Origin: an uncultured Flavobacteriaceae bacterium
GTDB lineage: Bacteria; Bacteroidota; Bacteroidia; Flavobacteriales; Flavobacteriaceae
Direction of reading: 5' to 3'
Assembly (NCBI GenBank): GCA_913065125.1
Contig: CAJYAG010000002.1
Location: 62,001 to 126,000 of the forward strand
DNA length: 64,000 nucleotides
The notes below the pieces were generated by a model. That model searched no databases. It saw only the letters and a list, made by a program, of their open reading frames with translations, and was not told the origin of the DNA. Made by a program: the position numbers and the translations under genes. The stretch's first letter is position 1, and each line of letters starts with the position of its first letter. Of this stretch, positions 63,141 to 64,000 are shown piece by piece.

Positions 63141-63602
63141 TTAAAAAATTATCTTCACTTTTGCTTCAACTATATCCGAATAAGCTATTGTTTCTGTTTT
63201 TTCAACAGTAACTTTCCCTTTACCTATTGGTTTTGGCTCTCTTGCTTTCCAAGATATTATGATATTATCTTTATTTACTTCTGTTAAAGTTCCTTCTACC
63301 TTTTTATCAATCATTTTAACAGTTATAATTCTGTTAAGGTTTTTAATGTATTGCCTTTTAACCTTTAAAGGCTCTGCAATATCAGGAGAAGTAACTTCTA
63401 ACGCAAAATCGTCTACTTCTCTATCTAAGTTCCCCTCAATACTTCTATTAATTCTTATACATTCACTTAAAGAAACGCCTTGATCACCATCAATCACAAT
63501 CTGAATTTTGTTCCCTGGTAAAAAAAACAATTCAATCAAATACAAAGATTGGTTTTCTTCCAACGCTTCCTCTAATAAATCTTGAATCTTTTTTTTATTC
63601 AT
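63141..63602 (-). CDS. rimP: ribosome maturation factor RimP
   Basis: A 153-residue 30S maturation factor. The N-terminal half contains LYLIELFFLPGNKIQIVIDG, then the conserved LDREVDDFALEVTSPDIAEPL. The C-terminal SH3-like domain holds EGTLTEVNKDNIIISWKARE. It is the first gene of the rimP-nusA-infB operon. A terminator-like hairpin lies between its promoter and the ATG. Confidence 0.95.
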   Translation of the reverse strand: MNKKKIQDLLEEALEENQSLYLIELFFLPGNKIQIVIDGDQGVSLSECIRINRSIEGNLDREVDDFALEVTSPDIAEPLKVKRQYIKNLNRIITVKMIDKKVEGTLTEVNKDNIIISWKAREPKPIGKGKVTVEKTETIAYSDIVEAKVKIIF

Positions 63603-63611
63603 TTTTGGTAT

Positions 63612-63637
63612 AAAAAGAGGGGCTTATAGCCCCCTTC
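63612..63637 (-). terminator. terminator-like hairpin in the rimP leader (possible attenuator)
   Basis: In the minus-strand transcript AGGGGGCT ATA AGCCCCT forms a GC-rich stem followed by CTTTTT, then the rimP ATG about 10 bases on. It lies inside the leader because the -7 box is upstream at 63664. Confidence 0.65.
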
Positions 63638-63663
63638 ATTCTTCTTTTACGTTATTTTTGCTG

Positions 63664-63695
63664 CAAATATACTAACTTATTCATAAATACCCAAA
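63664..63695 (-). promoter_or_regulatory. promoter of rimP-nusA-infB (-33 TTTG, -7 TATATTTG)
   Basis: On the minus strand TTTG (63692-63695) is followed after 20 bases by TATATTTG (63664-63671), both Bacteroidota promoter elements in good register. The start would be near 63657, with a leader of about 55 nt. Confidence 0.6.
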
Positions 63696-63721
63696 TAGCT
63701 TAGAGTTAAATATTTTTTTTG

Positions 63722-63729
63722 TACATTTG
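63722..63729 (+). promoter_or_regulatory. -7 box (TACATTTG) of the universal stress protein gene
   Basis: Exact TAnnTTTG element 38 bp before the ATG at 63768. Confidence 0.5.
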
Positions 63730-63767
63730 TGAACCTCCTGTAACTTTTTTTTTAAAATTTTTCAACT

Positions 63768-64000
63768 ATGAAAAAAATTCTAGTTCCTATAGATTTTTCT
63801 GTACAGTCTGAGTATGCGATGAAATTAGCTTCAAAAATTGCAAATGAAACAGAAATAGAAGTACACCTCTTACATTTACTAGAACTTCCTAAAGGCCATG
63901 TAGACATGGGTTCTGGGAGTAATTTTGGCATACCTCAAAGCATGTTTTACATTCAAAAGACACAAGAGAAAATTATTAAAATTAAAAAAGATTTTTTTAG
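63768..64000 (+). CDS. universal stress protein (5' part, runs off the window)
   Basis: The first 77 codons of an open frame that continues past the window edge. It opens MKKILVPIDFSVQSEYAMKL, followed by AxKIANETEIEVHLLH-like sequence, the first beta-alpha-beta of a UspA fold. The glycine-rich ATP-binding motif would come later and is not visible. It is divergent from rimP with its own -7 box. Bacteroidota often carry longer, two-domain versions; length here is unknown. Confidence 0.85.
   Translation, partial: MKKILVPIDFSVQSEYAMKLASKIANETEIEVHLLHLLELPKGHVDMGSGSNFGIPQSMFYIQKTQEKIIKIKKDFF

Noticed and set aside
1..64000. tRNA, rRNA, prophage, insertion sequence or integrative element
   Set aside because: No cloverleaf or T-arm consensus was noticed in any intergenic gap, and no transposase, integrase or phage protein is encoded; by eye a diverged tRNA could still be missed.

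Overview
The window is about 64 kb of AT-rich chromosomal DNA from a member of the Bacteroidota, most likely a marine Flavobacteriaceae of the Polaribacter/Tenacibaculum kind (genus is a guess). The evidence is the TAnnTTTG type of -7 box in front of many genes, near absence of Shine-Dalgarno sequences, carboxypeptidase-regulatory-domain TonB receptors, an alternative complex III operon, DUF3127, a bacterial geranylgeranylglyceryl-phosphate synthase, and recurrent secreted or lipoprotein leaders. It looks like core chromosome: I see no prophage, IS element, CRISPR array, tRNA or rRNA.

Layout. 1-4.8 kb: a DUF3127 protein with an SSB-like acidic tip, a flavin reductase, an orphan histidine kinase, a HIT hydrolase, an Rrf2 regulator with a RIC di-iron repair protein (nitrosative stress), and GreA. 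4.9-11 kb: a degenerate Rieske-like lipoprotein, purK-purE, an M3 peptidase and secreted proteins. 11-14.3 kb: two diverged tandem paralogues, the first followed by a relic of the 3' end of the glycosyltransferase gene that follows the second. 14.3-31.4 kb: lipoamide dehydrogenase, a sodium/solute symporter, a pabB/small gene/serine hydrolase/tilS string, DsbD, an S10 peptidase, a large TonB-type receptor and ComM. 31.4-39.4 kb: an esterase, a repeat-dense intergenic island, ahcY, a phosphopantetheinyl transferase, GGGP synthase, a PnuC transporter with a NadR-like kinase, a PAP2 protein and ArfB.

39.4-42.1 kb: a TPP riboswitch, its P3 arm swollen by short repeats, in front of a TonB receptor that is therefore probably a thiamin-compound importer. 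42.2-47 kb (minus strand): ruvB, then SulP transporter, persulfide dioxygenase/rhodanese fusion, rhodanese lipoprotein and HMA protein. 47.2-58.4 kb (minus strand): actA-actB-actC-actD-actE-actF-coxB-coxA, encoding alternative complex III and an A-type cytochrome oxidase, a complete quinol-to-oxygen route apart from oxidase subunit III. 58.6-64 kb: a SPOR protein, the rimP-nusA-infB operon with a terminator-like hairpin in its leader, and the start of a universal stress protein gene.

The most unusual material is non-coding. Several families of short palindromic or heptameric repeats sit in intergenic regions, inside terminators, inside the TPP riboswitch and its leader, and in one case inside the pabB reading frame. 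A structured element of about 140 bp at 33.5 kb may be a conserved RNA or a non-autonomous mobile element. No wholly new multi-gene system is evident; the best candidates for undescribed biology are the repeat/riboswitch chimera, the structured element, the duplication scar at 11.7 kb and the SSB-tailed DUF3127 protein.
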